From: Xenoacremonium recifei
Taxonomy: Eukaryota; Ascomycota; Sordariomycetes; Hypocreales; Nectriaceae
Assembly (NCBI GenBank): GCA_012184525.1
Contig: WOFQ01000006.1
Coordinates: forward strand, 806,001 to 870,000
Direction: 5' to 3'
Length of the DNA: 64,000 nucleotides
Below the pieces are notes generated by a model that was not told where the DNA came from, did not search any database, and saw only the letters and a program-made list of their open reading frames with translations. How positions within the stretch are numbered: position 1 is the first letter of the stretch; the number at the start of each line of letters is the position of its first letter. Below, in pieces: positions 46,408 through 58,671 of this stretch. Made by a program: the position numbers and the translations under genes.

Positions 46408-46564
46408 ATGAATCATTCTGACAGTCGCTCTATGCTGTCCCTCGTTCCGCCTGTCCCATCTCGTATGTTCTGCATTCTCTTAACCCCCTCGCTCAATGCC
46501 GTCCTCAGTGCATCTGCTGCTCCTCGATATCGTCACAGTGCGCGCTGTCTTAGCGTCGCCCTAA
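46408..46564 (+). CDS. Possible tiny spliced gene or noncoding transcript
   Basis: Exons 46408-46462 and 46509-46564 around a 46-nt intron with GTATGT donor and CAG acceptor. The product would be only 36 aa (ends LLLLDIVTVRAVLASP), of no known family. The promoter and intron look real, the protein less so; it may be a spliced noncoding RNA or the start of a decayed gene. Confidence 0.2.
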
Positions 46565-49500
46565 AGCCGATCAGTGGATCTCGGTCAGCTTGAGCCACGA
46601 TGAGCGAGAATGACTCATTGCTTGGCGTCCAGATTAGGAAGGCGCTTGGGCCAGGCCGGGGAAGGGCTTCGCGAGGCTCGGGATTGAAGAACTCGGTTGT
46701 TCACTGACAAGGCTGTCCAATAGACTTCGATCATGAAACCTCAATGGTCAACGAGCGCGGAAGCAGATTTTCGAATTTCTAGAATGCGTTCCTCGATCTC
46801 GAATTTGACCTGATGGAAACTCAGCCTCCTCCTACTCGAAATCCCTCTGAATGAGCTAGAAAGCAGATCACCACGTCACCAGAGGTCTGACGATTCAGCG
46901 ACCTTGGATGCGTCAATATCCACTCCCTTTCACCAAAATGCCTACAATCTCCATTCGGATCTGACCTCAGAGCCTACGACGATACAGATTATTGTGGGAC
47001 AACGAGATTGAAGTCGCCCGCCAGCGACAGGCATAGCAGGAATGGCGTTAGCATTGCCCTGTCACTGATCACCTTTCTTTGCAAATGAGATTCCCACGGT
47101 AAAACTAGCCGCACGCATTCCAAATGTCTTATTTTCGGTCCCCCAAAGTATCCCAGTGTGCATTCGAAGCTAGGAACTGAAAGGAAAAGTCATCTTTTCG
47201 GTTGCCAACGCAGAAGGCATCTCAGGACTACGGTCCTAGGACGTCCTCGTCTGACGGGATAACGTACTGATGGCGGAACGCAACATAGCAGGAACCCAAC
47301 TGTGGACAAGGCTATTGACAGAGTGTTCTGAGGCATCCCTTTTTCGCAGCGAGAAGAGGCTTTGACGAATACATCGGGCATGGTCGCTTGGGGGAGGGTA
47401 TCTTCGAGCAGCATCTTCAAGTAAGGCATCAATCAGCCTCTACATTGAACTGGTGTATCACACCACCACCACCACTCCTACCGTCATGTCTTGGAACCCC
47501 CGCTCTGCAAGGGTTGATGTTTTCAGCAGCGGCAGAGCTCGACCAAATATCGACGTCCGTACGGCTCCAGAGATGAATTCTCACCCGTTTTTCTCCGGGC
47601 TTTTCCTACCCGAATTTCCCAGCCTCACCGCCGACATTAGCTCTGGCTATTTTAGCTCCAAATATTATTGTCGAAGAATCTTGCTACGGCACGGCCAGAG
47701 GGAGCGGCCCGCTGGCCATTCTTGTGGTCGAACTTTGACAGCGGCTAAGAACGTCAAACAGCGTGCGAGTCTTCATGTCCACGGTACTCGAATCCGAGAA
47801 AAAAAACCCCATGCGAAAGGAGATGAACCATCATCAAGGTGACAAGAAGGGCAGAGAGATGTTAGGCTTCATGCGGCTCTTACGTCCTACGCCGAGCCCT
47901 GCAGCAGCCTCAGTCGGCCTCTGAGCGCAGTACCGGGACCGAACATGGTGATGCACCGCCGGTCACTCCGCCTTCAACAGAAACCGGTTATTGAAGCACA
48001 CTCTTCGCGCTGCTGACCATGCAAAGACGAGACTATCGTGCTTGGGATGCCCGGTGGCAAGGCTGCTCCGAACAAAGCGGGCGGCGCTCCCTAAAACGCG
48101 CGTTCGCGACACCGTAAAGTGCGGCAGCCTTTTCAAACATCATTCGCCGACATCTATCACGCTATGATGCATACGAGCCTTCTTCGGCCACAAACGTGGA
48201 GGCTGCAAGGCAGCCATAGCCCAAAGCGAGACACATGAACCCACCCACACACACAGAGCACGGTCACATGCAAAGTCACCCGCTGCCCAACGTCTGGGCA
48301 TGAGATGTTATGAAACACGTAGAGGTAATGTCATTGGACATTCCCAGGCCGTGGCTTACAGTTGTTGTCTCGTCAAAGTCGGTGAGGCGAAGAGGACGAT
48401 TGGGTCAAGGTGGTTTCAACATGGCACCTTTCGAAATATTGTCAGGCATGTTCTACGGAACTGGAAAGCTTCGAGTTATCCCCAAAGGACATCACAATAA
48501 GCATTGTGTCATGATCCCATCATCAGCATCGAGCTGTCATATGTCGACTTGCTCTGTGTGGTGTCCAGCACTTTCGGTCTGGCAGGCAATCAGGGTCCTT
48601 TGGGATCAGACGGATCAGCCACTTATTCTGGAAGATTTCGGTAGCTTCGGATAAGTATCCTAAGGGTATTAGAAGCGGTAACAGCCTTGAATCAAAATGT
48701 TACGGAACATTTCGTGACAGGGATCGATCCCCCCAGTGTGCCTCCAGGGTTCATCTCGGGAGGACCCAGAAGGCAAAGTACAAGAGAGGACTTTGAGGAG
48801 ACATAGGTCTCTGGAGCATTCCTGCCGGCAAGTGAAGCTAAATCCTGGAATGGCTCTAAGTAGGTAGCGGTAGGGACCCCCCTGCTCCATTCACAACAAC
48901 ACCAAGGGCGCTCGTGGAAGCTGAGGAACATCGATGTGGCATCCGAGACCTTTTTGATGGAGCGGAAGACTCATGGGCAGCCGGCTCGCAGTCAAGCGAT
49001 GTGGGGCAGGGATCATGAGATCCCGTGAGATGCTAGCCTAAGCCAGGGAATGGGTCGATCGTGAGAAAGGAGGGTGTGGTGGCTGCGGATGGCCATGCCT
49101 GGTGTTGTTAGTCCCGACTACGGGGGCGGCGGTGTTAGTTCTTAGAGGATGATCAGGCCAGCCCGAACGCATCAAGCCTAGAAGGTACAGTAAGCAAAGC
49201 AACAGAGGAGAGTTTCCATCTACCTACCTTGTCACATCTCAAGAGAATGCGCCTGACCCAGCCGCCCGAACCAAGCACATCAGTTTGAGCTGGTGACGTC
49301 ACTGGAGTCTGCGAGGTGTAAGTCGCTATTTGCTCCGGACTGGGCCGTGGGAAGCCCCGTTTAACAGCTCCATGGAATAGCACCCATCAAAGGCGAAAAA
49401 GACTGGACAAAGTGTGTGTAGACAGAACGTTCTACTTGAAAGCCGTGCATGTGGCGGAAACAGGGCTCAACAATAAAGTTCCGGGTACGCAAGCCACCTG

Positions 49501-50369
49501 GGGTAGCTTGCAGCTCAACACCTTAGGGTTTGCCCAGAGACCAGAGAGGTTGCGGTACGTACCTGTGCAGAATCTTCGAGATAGATGATAGGAAAAGCAA
49601 GCATCTGCACTACTTATGCAAGGCTACTTCGCGGGCATGTCAGCAGTCAGGCGGGTGCGCCCAGTGGGTACCGATACGAGGGCATCACCACGCATAGCGG
49701 GGGGACGTATGCATAGAACACTTCCTCTCACACGCGCTGGGCGCAGGTAATGGTGGAGCCTAGGTTTAGAAGAAGATTGGAGCTGTCGTCAGAAAAGTGA
49801 CTTCATGAACAAGGAGGATGTAGACCAAATCAAGGTCGCTCGTCCGTGCTTCGCGCTGTCTTGGTGTTGGAGGATGGAGGATGGTCATTCAGGTGAGACA
49901 TGCTAAGTTGAAGTCGTCCAAGATGGGTCGAGTCACAGCCTACGAGGGGCCAAGAAGCCAATGCATAGGTTGGATGGTCGCGCACATTGCACGGATTTTG
50001 GGTAGCAACCCTCTCCAAGGTTGCTTGCAAGAATCTTCTTTGCTTGCGGAGCAGTTGGATGGGGCAAATGGCGGAAGAGAGAGGGTGTAGCAGCTGGGGT
50101 AGATGGGGATTCAGGACTTATCCACGAGGTACCAAGCCTGGTAATAGACTTCGAGATACTGCAACAGAGTAGGGTCCCAGAAGATGGCCTACTGACGTCT
50201 TCAATGCAATGTAGTCTTCCACTTTTGGGTTTGTGACTGTGCTAAGTTTATCAAGACCCTGTTGACCTGCAATAGCATACCTTGTTGGTCAAGGAACATA
50301 AAAACACTGGAAGAGCCGCGGATCAGTCTCAGCTCGTAAAATCGACAAAGGTGTCTCTCAAACGAAGAC

Positions 50370-51119
50370 ATGCCCACTACAAACATCATGGGCGCTCAAG
50401 CAATTACTGGGGTTGTCGCGAACCTGGTCATCCTACTACTTACTCTCGCCAGCATCGCTACGGCCAAAAAACATGGGCCAAACCCGGACGTGATCTCCGC
50501 TATGACAGATATAAGCCCCAGCATCAAGACCGTTTTCCTGCCCGGAATAACCGAGACTCTGACCATCCGGAGCGTCGCCACAGCCATACCAGCTAACAGG
50601 GGACTACCTCCTCCTCCTCCCGTTCAAGTACAGATACCGCAGCAAGAACTACCGCGGCAGGGACCACTACCTCCGCCGCAGGTTCAGGCCAAAACGTCAA
50701 AGGAGTATTTCGAAGAATTGGGCAAAACTCAGCCAGGCTACCGCGCGCGCAACTTCATGTGGATACGGTGCCTTACTGCCACCAGGAGAATATTCGAAGG
50801 CGGCGGCAACTGGATTGATGATTACGGCCACCGACTACGCGCAGGCTTGGATAAGAGGCTAGAGCACAAGTGCGGTCAGGCAAACTGGAAGTTCAAGTAC
50901 TTGAACGGGCAGGGATGGGGCGACGCGAGGTTTGACTGGGATCCATTCCTCGATGAAACTTGCGGGCAGATACCAGCGGTCAGAGCGGCCGAAGAGATAG
51001 CCCGCGAATACGTGATGGAGACAGACAGCAGGCGTGAGCTTTACGTCTATAATTGCGTTGGTCCTCGAGACAGCACACACATATGGGATGTGGGCACTAA
51101 TGTTACATATTTGGTCTAG
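50370..51119 (+). CDS. Predicted secreted orphan protein
   Basis: 249-aa intronless protein. The N-terminus carries a strong signal peptide: after MPTTNIMGAQ a hydrophobic run ITGVVANLVILLLTLASIATA with cleavage before KKHGPN. A proline-rich linker (LPPPPPVQVQIPQQELPRQ) follows, then a 140-residue domain with SKEYFEELGKTQPGYRARNF, WIDDYGHRLRAGLDKRLEHK and AREYVMETDSRRELYVYNCV. The mature part has four Cys, which could pair, and ends NVTYLV with a possible N-glycosylation site. I do not recognise the family. Isolation in a gene-poor tract and secretion resemble effector-like genes, but nothing shows such a role. A second ATG at 50388 is also possible. Confidence 0.6.
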   Translation: MPTTNIMGAQAITGVVANLVILLLTLASIATAKKHGPNPDVISAMTDISPSIKTVFLPGITETLTIRSVATAIPANRGLPPPPPVQVQIPQQELPRQGPLPPPQVQAKTSKEYFEELGKTQPGYRARNFMWIRCLTATRRIFEGGGNWIDDYGHRLRAGLDKRLEHKCGQANWKFKYLNGQGWGDARFDWDPFLDETCGQIPAVRAAEEIAREYVMETDSRRELYVYNCVGPRDSTHIWDVGTNVTYLV

Positions 51120-54100
51120 CAAAGGTTCGAATAAAATATTGAGTAGGGTGTAGTAGGACTGCATCCGAGCATCACAGATGCTGTTAGCAGCGCGAGTGTT
51201 TAACAGCGAGACAGACTCCAACAGGCGAATGGTTTCAGCAGGAGGTTTTCCAGACCTCAAACGAGCTTCTTAGCGATGATCATCCACCACACGAAGGAAT
51301 GTCGTTCCCGTGCCAGGGTGGAGGACTGTGGAGGCTCATGGTGTTTTGGTTCCAATTTCAAGACACGATATCCATGGCCTGGACGTGCACGCATCCAGGG
51401 CGGGGACTGATGATACCAGCTCGTGCTATTTCGGGAGACCAGATTTATTTAGTGGACGGACAGGATGTATCGGGGTGCTGGTAGCGGCTCACCTCACTGT
51501 CCAAGCAGAGATACCCCCACGATCCACAAGAAGGACGAGGATCCTGTCCAGAACGGGATCCAATGGACAAGAACGGCACACTGTCGCTCAACCTCGCTCA
51601 AGTCCCAGTAAATATGGAACATTACGAGGCCAGAACGTGGCTGGCATTTGTACAAGGATCGATAGATCACGTTGCACCTACGAGTCCGTGTTGCTGCGGC
51701 AAGGTAAGGCGACTCAGATGGCAATGTAAAGACGGGAGCGCCACACCAAAGGGGAGACGACCTACACCACCATTTCCATGGGCGAGACGCAGATGATAGG
51801 AGTGTAGGTACATCACCAAGGTCCCTTGAGCACACGGCGCATAAAGTAGCGAGCACATGGCATGTCTTAGGAACTTATGGCATGCACGAAGAGAAAGGTC
51901 TCCAGCCCACAGAGTCGAGCATGAACAAGCAAGATCGGATGGGGCGGTTGGCGACCTGAAGGCGAATGAGACAAAGGTGATCTAAGACGAGACCGACAGG
52001 TATGGTAAAGATCGCATTTGCTCAGGCAGGCAATATGCGAACTATTGACGGCCAAAGCCGGGCACCATGGACGTGAGTCGACCTGCTAGCGGCATCGCAT
52101 CAAGCTGAGGTGCAACATCTTCTTGATACGACAACAGCCCGTCATTCTATGAGAGTAGCAAGGTGGGATCCAGGCGGAGAGTCTTGACGGTATTGGGCGG
52201 CAATCACCGGACGGATCTACGCTTTCCCCAGACTTTATCAGTCGAGGTGGGAGTCACCAGAAGATCACCCCTCGGCATTGGGAACTGTGCCAGCCCGCAT
52301 TGCAACATTCCAGGTTCACGCTTGTGAGGTCTTATCGAGAGAGGGGGGAGAGGGGGAACAGGGGGTGTACATGTGCCGTGGACCAACCACTCGCCTCGCT
52401 GATCCAGACCAGACTGCTGACAGAGAGAGAGCCAGTGACGCTCGGATCATGTAGAGGAGCACTCACTTGATAGCAAAGAATGGTGGCACGGCGGATGGTT
52501 GGTGGACGCTGTCTCTAGCTTCGCCTGACCAACGGCGCTGGGCCAGGAAAGCGAAAACACGGAGGGTCCTGGCGGGCTGAGATGAATCGTTGTGCCATCA
52601 ACACACCTCCTGTTCCGGTCGAGCACATGGAGTGACGGCGTAGGGAGCCCGTTCCATGAAGCAGCACATGGCTGGCCGTGGCGAGACATGGCACCCATGG
52701 CATTTCCCGTTTGAGTAAATCCACATCGCCGTTGACCTTGTCCACTTCATGCGAGCCTGGATGCTTTCGTCCTTGGGTGCAGGCAGGAAGGTCATCCGTA
52801 CAACGGTACCAGGCTGGGGTCGACACGGTGCCAACGGCCAACACCCTCCCGTCCCAGCGGCGTTGAGTCTAGAGTGTTGATATGACACTGTTTCTCTCCC
52901 GCGCACTCTACTCTTCTGGAAGTAGACGACGACGGCCATCCCCGCCACACTCTCTCCCCCCCATGGAACGGCCCACCAGACCTCTTCCTGGTCCAGCTCC
53001 AGTCGCCTCCGACTGTTGCTGACTGACTGACTGACTGACTGACGAGGGAAGCGGGAGTGGGAGTGGGAGGTGAGGGCCTGGCCATAATAAAAGGAGCCGG
53101 TGCAGCCGTCTCGGAGTGGACGTGACCATTCACGGATCCTCTCGTTTTATCTCTCTCCCTCTCTCTCTCTTTCCGTGCTTGCCCAGCTTCCGCCTCCTGT
53201 TGTCTCTACCATCTGGCGCGTTGCTGAGGCCTTGCAGAGCATCATCCCTGGACAAGTGGCCGTGCCACTGGCTATCAGATTATCAATCCCCCAGCACCAG
53301 CACCGTTACATCCACTGCATTCCCGGACCCGTTCGCGCGAGCACACTCGCTCTCGAGATAGGCCTTGCTTATACGTCGAGGTTTTGCCGACTTACAGCCC
53401 TTGCGGCCCGCGTCTCGAGTACCGTTCTTGACGCCGCCAGTGGACCCCTGCAGCGCCTTGAGGTGCATGAAGTGGTCTACTTGTATCTGCAGTCTTCTGC
53501 TCTTGTCCGGTTCCTCAGCTGTTGATCAACAGCGGCCCAGGCAGGACGTTCAGCTCGCCTCTCTTACAGGACTCGGAACCGTCCCCGAGGCCGCCCCGGG
53601 CGACGTCAGAGTGCCTGCCGCAGTTGACCAGAACAAAGTCCAATCGCTGAGGCTGGGCAACCTCCCCAAACTCCCCCAACAGTCGTCCCTTCCATAAGAA
53701 GGAAGCTGCGGGTGACTGAACGGGGGCATTAGGCACTTGCAGATTCAGGCCCAGTTGCTCAGGAAGGCCGCTATTCAGCTCGCCCGGCCTGCTGCAACTC
53801 CAACCCTTCCCTCGTCTTGCATCATCATCATTATCATCATAACCATCCTCGCCCGCGCTGCACCCCCAATGCAACTCGCCCTCTATCATCCATCACCGCG
53901 CTCTCTCCCTCCGTCTATCTCTATCTCCCCTCCCCTCTGAAGCCAGCCGGCCGCTACAAATCCACCGTGTCGCCCGGGTAAAAGGTCCTGGGCGCGCCCT
54001 CGCCCTCACCAACGAGCCAGTCTTAGCCCAGACCGGCGGCGCGGCCCCCGCCCACTGGAACCCCTCCACCGCGAACCTCGAAGCTCACGGGCTCTCTCAC

Positions 54101-54291
54101 TATCCTATCCGTTAAGACCTGGACCGTTAGCTTCTTTGCCGCCCGCTCCGCCGCCCGTCGCCGCCCTCCCAGCTCTCTCAGCCTCCCTCCCGCCGCTGGG
54201 CATCGTCCTGCTTCCTCCCTTCTCCGTCCCTCCACCCAGCCCTTGTCGGCCTTCCCCTCCAGACAATCGCCCTCTCCCCTCAACCTCTACG
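51120..54291. other. Gene-poor region and long CCCH-gene leader
   Basis: 3.2 kb with no supported gene. From 53100 it becomes pyrimidine-rich (53148-53172 mostly CT) and is probably the promoter and long leader of the CCCH gene. ATC repeats occur near 53820-53840. Frames at 51310-51729 and 53100-53525 show no family features. Confidence 0.5.
53019..53043 (+). repeat. CTGA microsatellite
   Basis: Six perfect CTGA units plus one base. A simple repeat, likely variable among strains. Confidence 0.9.
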
Positions 54292-56170
54292 ATGCCCGAC
54301 TATCGTCACGCACGGAGCGGCAGTCTGAACGTTCCCAACGGTTCGCAGGGCGCCAGCGCCATGGCACCTCCTCCCCGCTTCGATGGACCCCGAAGCCCGC
54401 CGAGTATGTGTTGCACACGACCTCGCCTCTCCCCCGCCTCCGATGCCGTACTCCGGCTGCTGGATGGCTGGCTGGCTGCCTGACTGGCCGATGTGCTGAC
54501 TGATTTGGTGATAGACACGTCTCACGTCCCGTGCAAGTTCTTCCGCCAGGGCGCTTGCCAGGCCGGCAATGCCTGTCCCTTCAGCCACGACCTGGGCGCC
54601 GCGGCCGAGAACATTTGCAAATACTTCGCCAAGGTGCGTGCGCCATATCATCGCATCTGCCCCTCAGCCTCTGCCCGCGCGCCGCCGCCGCCCAACAGCC
54701 ATTGCTGACTCGCTCCAGGGAAACTGCAAGTTCGGCCCCAAATGTGCCAACATCCACGTCCTCCCCGACGGTCGCCGCATCAACTACGGCAAGAATGGCG
54801 TCACGATAGGTGCATCGCCCATCGCCCTCGCCGGTCGAGGAAACCCCGCCCCCACAGCGCCCGCGCAGAACCAGTCTACCACCAGCGCGCTCACCACCTC
54901 GCTCTACCGCAACGACGGCCCTGCCTATACATCTGCCTATCCCGAGTATGAGCGCCAGCATCATCTCGGCCGTCAGCCCAGCTTGGAGAACGGCCTACCC
55001 ACGATCGACGTGCCATATTCGACCGGCTCCAACTACGGTTCCCCCCGCGACGACGACTCGACGCGCTTTGGGCTCGGTCTGTCCCCTGTCAATGGCAAAG
55101 GCTTGTCAGTCCTGGACGCTCCCCTTCCGGCTTCCTTCGATTCCAATGGCATATCCAACGCCGCCCGTTTCCCCGCCGCGCCGTGGCCCTCCTCCGTGCC
55201 GTCCAAGTTCGGTCTCGATTCGCCGACGCCATCTCTTAGCAACGCCAAGGACTCACGTACCTCTGAGACTTTGAAGCTCCTTCATACCTCTGCTTTTGGC
55301 TCGTCGGAGCACCTTATTCCGCCTATCGCCAGCAGTCCCCCCAGCGAAGAATATTTCGGCAAACGAACTATGCATTCGTCCCGATTTTCAAAGCCCCGGA
55401 TGCTGAGTTCCAGCTTGCCAAAGACAACATCTGTGGATCGGGACTGGGAGGCGGAATTCGCGTTTGATGATGGCGACAACCTCCCAGAAAACTACGTACC
55501 CGAGAATTTGCAGGACCTTCTGACCCCGGCAGAAAAGGCTCGGCGCGGTTCCATGCGCGCAGACAACGACGTGAATATCGAGGGTGTTACCAAGTATGGA
55601 AGTCCCATCGGGTCGAGCCCCAGTCGTTGGGGTCCAATGTTCCAGCGTCAGAAGGACGAGGAAGATGCTGCTCGGTCGGCTCGAGCCAGTGCGTCTGCCT
55701 TTGGTCATGTTGGCAGCCCACTGCGTAACTCAGTGCTTGCTCAAGAGATGGGGAGTGGATCTAATGGCTTCACTCGCCCAGCGTCCTTGCGATCCGCCAG
55801 CGAATCCATGTCGATGCTGTCACAGCAGCTCCAACGCAGCCGTCTCGAGGAGTCAACAGTCAACACTGCCAATCCACTGTTGCATCCCACAGCCGCCGCT
55901 CGTTCTTCTGCAAATGGAATCGCTCCCATAGGAAAGGAGCGAAACATGGAACGACATGTATCAAGCGGCAGCATCAGTTCGTCAATGAACGGTCGTTTTA
56001 CGACTCCAATCAACGAAGAGGATGATATCTTCGATATGGACGATGATCCCACCCGTAAGCGAGGCTCATCCGGGCTGAACATGGGTGTCTGGGGAACCTA
56101 CGCCAGCGCGTTGAGCGGCAGAGGCACCTCCAACCAATCGAAGGAATCCGTACCGGCCAGTGGCCAATGA
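54292..56170 (+). CDS. Tandem CCCH zinc-finger protein (Lee1-like)
   Basis: 560-aa putative RNA-binding protein. Exons 54292-54403, 54515-54633 and 54719-56170, with introns of 111 and 85 nt. Two zinc fingers of form C-x7-C-x5-C-x3-H lie near the N-terminus: CKFFRQGACQAGNACPFSH (about 43-61) and, across intron 2, CKYFAKGNCKFGPKCANIH. LPDGRRINYGKNG follows directly. The remaining 450 residues are disordered and Ser/Pro/Asn-rich, with islands such as FGLGLSPVNGKGLSVLDAPL, ENYVPENLQDLLTPAEKARR and GSSPSRWGPMFQRQKDEED. The layout matches yeast Lee1 and its fungal relatives, of poorly known function. The C-terminal islands may bind partners. Confidence 0.88.
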
Positions 56171-57468
56171 ATACAATCATAACGAATATCCATCAACAAG
56201 CCAGGCAGGATAAGGGCTTCTGGTCAAGGACAAGAGTGTTATACCTGGATATGCTTCAACGATTTGAGGACTGATAGATGATGAATAATGCGGCGACGGT
56301 GATGAGCCACGATCAGTTGGACGATGACGGCACTTACGATTCAATTGCGATTGCGGAGTTTCTCGACATGGAGCAGACAAGTTCGGTTACCACATCGCTC
56401 TGGTCTCTCCATTCATGCAGCATCAGCCATTTCCGGGAAGAAGACAACAAAAACACACCTTTTCTTGCGCATCGTTTCGGCCAGGACTCCAAAAGGATAT
56501 AGGATATACGGCATGGAGTTTTTGCCTCTTTCTCTTCTTAATTCGTACTGGAAAGGAGGGATACCCTTGGTTTGAAGTTCCGCTCGACTTGCAAACGTCA
56601 AAGGCGGTGGCCATCTTCGCTTGATAAACAACAAGAGAATTCGAGGCTGCCGATGGATCTAATTTGGATTCACGCCTACACGCACCCATACACAAACACA
56701 CACACATAGCGCACTATCTTACATCCCGGTTGGCTTTATCGGTGTTGGGGTTTCTGGATTTTAAAATGAGGGGCGGTTGTTGTCGTTATCATAGCAAATT
56801 TCAGGTAGCATCAACGGATTGATTACCGTTGGAGGTAGGCTCAGGAAAGGAAGCGAGGGGGGGCATATCAATACATCGTGTACAGCGGATGAATATTTCA
56901 GATCTTTTAACGAGGATTAGCTAGCGACAGAGGGATTGTACCTGTTCCGATACTGTAGCACGAAGCAAAGACCTGTATGCGTATGCCATGAGTCCGTGAC
57001 AAGCCGTCAGAGGTGGGGCGGCCCGGTCATTTACATCCAGCACCGCAGCCGCGGCTATCAAATCACCGAGCACATCATCAACACTGCATTATCGTCAAAG
57101 GTAGGTAGTGAGCAAATGGTTTCTATACACTAGTACAAGGTAGCCACAGCGGAGAGTAACAAGACAAAAGAGTCCTCATTCCCTCCCTTTCCCCCCAGAA
57201 ACCGACTCCAGGCCTGCACCCATCCCGAGGCCTTGACCAGCTGTTGCCGAGATGCAACAAGAACAACAGACATACACAGCATGAACAGAGATGTGGTCCA
57301 TCAAATCTCTGAGCTCATTGCTTTCTTTTTTTTTCGCTCCCATTGGGATTTAGAGTAGATGATTGGGGGGGGAAGGTGTTTGAAGGGTGTGAGAAGCGAC
57401 ACGGGGTTTTCTATGCCGAGTGCTTGGGGAGAGTAATTATACAAGGGAATGGGATGACGGTATCGCAA
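56171..57468. other. Convergent 3' flanks of CCCH gene and ACP
   Basis: 1.3 kb between converging genes. Holds a short CA run near 56690-56706 and a T-rich run near 57328. No gene recognised. Confidence 0.5.
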
Positions 57469-58205
57469 TTAGTGGGCGTCGGGCTGGCTGAGAATGTACT
57501 CGACGGCCTTGTCAACTAGAAGGGAGCAAGTCAGCGCGCGGTTCCCGAGATGACATGGTGGAAGAGTCGTACCCGAGTGGATAGAGTCGGCGTCCTTATC
57601 CGGGATCTCGATGCTGAACTCCTCCTCGATGGCCATGACAACCTCAACGGTGTCCAGAGAGTCGAGGCCGAGGTCGTTGGCGAAGTGGGCAGCGGGCTTG
57701 ATCTGTGGGCGATGTTAGTTTGGATCGATAGCGGATGGCAACATCATCGGCCGAGACATACGTTGGCAACATCGTTGACCTGTAAAGTTGAGGTTAGCTA
57801 GTGCTCGGCTAAGGCATTGAAGACCGGGAAATGGAAATTGGGCATCGGTGAAGATCAGAACTTGGGGCCACGCTGATTCAAGGAGATGAGGCTCTTCCAT
57901 GACAGAAAACCACGAGGTATGCTCAATGTCCGAACCCTTCCCTTCAATGCTCAATTCCCAGTCCTTCATGAACAACTCACCTTGTCGAAACCCTGCAGCA
58001 AGCTCATGATCCGGCCCTCAACCTCCTCCTTGTTCAGCGCACCGCCCGCGCTGTAGAACCGCACAGCCTGGACGCTCCAGGCTCGGGGGGCAGCAGCCAC
58101 GGCGACTCGGGGAGCGGCGGCAGCGACAGATCTCCTCACGGGGAGCAGAGCAGCGGGCCGGGCGGCGGCAGTCCGGGCGGCGCGGAGAACGGCGGTGCGG
58201 AACAT
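57469..58205 (-). CDS. Mitochondrial acyl carrier protein (NDUFAB1/ACPM)
   Basis: 139-aa matrix protein that carries acyl chains for mitochondrial fatty acid and lipoate synthesis and is also a complex I and Fe-S assembly subunit. Exons on the minus strand: 57981-58205, 57762-57779, 57573-57702 and 57469-57515; introns of 201, 59 and 57 nt. Exon 2 is only 18 nt and encodes VNDVAN. The first 50 residues are an Ala/Arg presequence (MFRTAVLRAARTAAARPAAL). The ACP fold follows: EEVEGRIMSLLQGFDK, then KPAAHFANDLGLDSLDTVEV with the DSL serine for phosphopantetheine, MAIEEEFSIEIPDKDAD and VDKAVEYILSQPDAH. Start at 58205; the longer frame to 58373 is leader. Confidence 0.93.
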
Positions 58206-58371
58206 GGTGGCGAGTGTGAGAGTTCGAAGAGAGGAGGTCTCAATTGAAGGGGCCGCGGACGGGAGAGAGGGTGGTGACGTTGATGGAGATCGGGGATGGG
58301 GGTGTGAGTGGTGATGATAAATTTCTCGTTGCTGAGATGCGCGGAGCGTCGGAGCTAGCTGGGATTGGGTC

Positions 58372-58377
58372 ACGTGC
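58372..58377. promoter_or_regulatory. CACGTG E-box upstream of ACP
   Basis: Palindromic CACGTG 167 bp before the ACP start, in the 466-bp gap (58206-58671) that otherwise shows nothing. Such sites bind Cbf1/bHLH factors in yeasts; binding here is inferred. Confidence 0.3.
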
Positions 58378-58671
58378 TGGGCTGTGAGATTGTGCCGGCC
58401 GCCGCACAGTCAGCACAAAAGTGCGGCGTCTCATTGGCTCTAGGCAGTTCGATTGTTCTTCTTACCCTGTACAGGCTCGGAGTTCGTTACGCGACTGCAT
58501 GCTCTCGTTTCATTTGCATTATTCCAATTGTTCTCATAATGCATTTCTTCTCAGTAACAGACTAGGTATTCAGTTGTCAAAATACGGCGTACTTCATACT
58601 CTCCCAACACCCTGAAGTTGCCCATGATGCTGCCACACCAACACGTATTGCATCTACCTCCTCTATACTAC

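Larger units (their letters stand above)
45787..50369. other. Gene-poor region, 4.6 kb
   Basis: Apart from the small spliced frame at 46.4 kb, I find no supported gene. Frames such as 47453-47842, 48310-48654 and 49153-49383 have no family features and biased, arginine- and serine-rich composition. No transposon ends, tRNA or long repeats recognised. Confidence 0.5.

Noticed and set aside
48300..48654. 114-aa plus-strand frame in the gene-poor tract
   Set aside because: No conserved motif, no signal peptide, no intron evidence; length expected by chance in this composition.
53019..53043. Tandem CTGA units as a possible CRISPR-like array
   Set aside because: Simple microsatellite with no spacers; eukaryotic context.
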